From the NCBI GenBank assembly GCA_009760855.2, contig WPIO01000062.1, forward strand, positions 1,586,001 through 1,650,000: a stretch of DNA of 64,000 bases, written 5' to 3'. The notes under the pieces were generated by a model. The model was not told the origin of the DNA and ran no database searches. It was given only the letters and a program-made list of their open reading frames with translations. The translations under genes were made by a program, and so were the position numbers. Of the stretch, positions 62,215 through 64,000 are shown piece by piece (position 1 is the first letter of the stretch; each line of letters begins with the position of its first letter). Source of the DNA: Cristatella mucedo (Eukaryota > Bryozoa > Phylactolaemata > Cristatellidae).

Positions 62215-62745
62215 GTCGCTAGTGACCTCGTTGAATGTTGACATTGAGGTGCTGAAGTGGAATGCATAGAATAGCGTAGAACAGCAAAAAATGGCCTAGA
62301 ACAGGTCGGTTATAGAGTTAATCTTACATTTGAACTTTAAGATGCCGGAATATTCCTGTATCGTCAGCGTAACTCTGACGGGTTGATTGTGAAATAAAGC
62401 CACCATGCCCGTCTGCAAGCATGTCAATCGGCATAGCCGTTCTCGCTTGATGGAGCTTGGACGACATGTTGAGTTTTAGCAATTGGTCTGCAAATATTTG
62501 GAACTGGCTAAAACATCATAGTATAGAATGGAACTATATTGACCTCAAAGTATACATTATAATTGTGAGACGTGCTACGGATTTGCCGTTTTCTTAGGTT
62601 AGGCTTCACAAGATGTCGTCGAAAGAATGCAATGGAGCAGTTACGCTAGCGGGTTTTTTATTATACTAATATCCCTACTCATCTTCAACAGCAAATTTTA
62701 ATTATAGGCACTGCCAGCAATAGGTTGTGCTTAGAGAATGAAGTG
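62215..62745. other. No gene recognised
   Basis: I saw nothing that I could support. Confidence 0.4.
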
Positions 62746-62754
62746 AACGCCACT

Positions 62755-62918
62755 GCACCTGGGTGTTAGCCTAGGGGTTAGGTGTTCGCTCTTTCTGACA
62801 CAGGTCGGGGGTTCAAGTAACGCTGTGGGCGATCCTTTTATACCAACTGCAAGCATTAATGACAGCTGTTAAGGCTCTTCTGTCACTATAAACGAGGCTG
62901 CTGAATCAGCTACGCTTT
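62755..62918 (+). mobile_element. SINE-A copy, plus strand
   Basis: Head TAGCCTAGGGGTTAGGTGTT and GGTCGGGGGTTCAAGTAACG, body CCAACTGCAAGCATTAATGA, end GAGGCTGCTGAATCAGCTA. Confidence 0.85.
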
Positions 62919-63154
62919 TTGTGGCAACCAGTAGCACGAATGTTGAGCCCATTTGAAGTAAACTGGTTATGGGGCTAACGTGCTAAGTTGGGCCTGGGGA
63001 TGTGTTTAGAAAATAATCATTAGATCTCAACTCAAAGTAGGCTCAGCATATTTGGACAACGAGAGAAAACAGTCAGCTAACTGAATCAATCAGCTAACCA
63101 TTAAATTTGTTAACGTGAGGGAAATGAGTCCTTGCAGAATACTCAAAGTGTTAA

Positions 63155-63910
63155 TAATGACAAAAACATTTGCTTAGTATCCTGTGAGAACAAAATCTCT
63201 TGCTATGTACTGTAATGCTCTGCGAAGGAATCGTAAAAGTCGATTAGTGATAGAATGCACAGAAAGCTCACACGAGTAGTGCAAAGGCTGTGAGGAATTC
63301 GTTGTAATTTCTATGTAGTTTCGTTGTTGATGTCATTCATCGTTCGTTGTAGTTTCTTTTATATGCCGTCAATCTGGGGGATGTCGCGTTGTCAGTCGGT
63401 AGTGAATTCTGAGCTTTGGGAGCATAGACACTAAGAATATAGTCTCCGAAGGATTTGAGTTTGGTTAGAAGCACAGCTAATCAATCGGAGTCCGAGGAGC
63501 AGGTACGACGACGAGATTTCGGCTGGCAGGGCCAGAGCATGAGAGTGAAAGAAGCTAAAAGTGAGTTTCAGAATCTTGCAATCGATGCCTTACTTAATGA
63601 GGAGCTAGCGGGAGGGAGACGGCTTGAAGCGCTGTCATGTGGCAGTACCAATGTTCATGACAGACAAACCAAAATTTTTCGCCGAATGTAAGCATCTTTT
63701 TTTGCACAGGCAGAAAGACCTGCAAGCCGCGAGCTACAAAAGTCTAGACGGGGTGACACACGTGGTTCATAAGGCTTAACTGTTGTACCCTTATATATTC
63801 AAGCCTGAATTTATTTAGTGCGTTCCGCTGAAAGTAGACTTGACTGCGGGGCTGATGCGACGTCTACTGAAAGGTTATTTTGGAGCTGGACCATCAGATC
63901 TCATGCGGCC
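63155..63910 (-). mobile_element. Degenerate L-A LINE 3' part, minus strand
   Basis: It is the reverse complement of the L-A post-RT region: GTGAATTCTGAGCTTTGGGA, GTCTCCGAAGGATTTGAGTT, GCCGCGAGCTACAAAAGTCT. The decayed tail is at about 63155-63230. Confidence 0.8.
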
Positions 63911-63956
63911 ATAATGCATCCAGTTCCAAACAGATGTAATCCAGCCAGTCAGCATG

Positions 63957-64000
63957 CCCCTCGGTCTTAGCTCAGAGTTAAGGTGGTCGCACTTTACGAC
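63957..64000 (+). mobile_element. SINE head, cut by the window end
   Basis: TCGGTCTTAGCTCAGAGTTAAGGTGGTCGC resembles the A-box half of SINE-A, and the element continues beyond the window. Confidence 0.5.

Overview
The window is invertebrate metazoan genomic DNA. It is AT-rich, has few genes with many GT-AG introns, and is full of non-LTR retrotransposons, tRNA-headed SINEs, microsatellites and DNA-transposon relics. I do not assign a phylum. The open frames are mostly repeat relics or single exons, so genes were assembled by splicing on the minus strand.

Region 1 (about 3.4-31.5 kb, minus strand) is one gene of 15 coding exons. Joined, they give a 613-residue protein that I recognise as CLASRP (SFRS16/SWAP2), the CLK4-associating SR-rich splicing regulator. 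It has a SWAP/DRY_EERY-type N-terminus, charged coiled-coil segments, RS-rich exons and a short RS-rich C-terminus. All exon phases agree and the junctions have GT-AG ends. Its introns hold LINE copies (called L-A and L-B here), tRNA SINEs (SINE-A and SINE-B), a dead Tc1-like transposase, long TA and GA microsatellites and an array of about 173-bp units. A likely promoter and 5' UTR lie at about 31.25-31.6 kb.

Region 2 (31.6-38.9 kb) is mostly unassigned, with LINE and SINE remnants and a tandemly duplicated SINE head.

Region 3 (38.98-48.67 kb, minus strand, perhaps on to about 53.9 kb) is the 3' part of a type I membrane protein gene: half a sushi-like module, one EGF, a Thr/Ser/Val linker, two EGFs, one transmembrane helix and a tail of about 56 residues. 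The three EGFs have identical cysteine spacing and a canonical AATAAA lies 81 bp past the stop. Candidate exons further upstream could not be joined with confidence.

Region 4 (54-64 kb) is a repeat graveyard. It has a 0.95-kb near-palindrome, several L-A copies with a reverse-transcriptase reading frame, a nested insertion in which one L-A copy and a SINE-B split an older inverted L-A copy, and SINE-A copies.

The observations most worth follow-up are: (i) a 58-bp tandem duplication that doubles the CLASRP exon 11 splice donor, where the distal donor would make a premature stop; (ii) L-A copies lying at or just beyond 5' splice sites; (iii) a 585-bp MITE with an 8-bp target duplication; (iv) the shared 3' tail of SINE-B and L-A; and (v) the multi-copy exon-like palindromic element.
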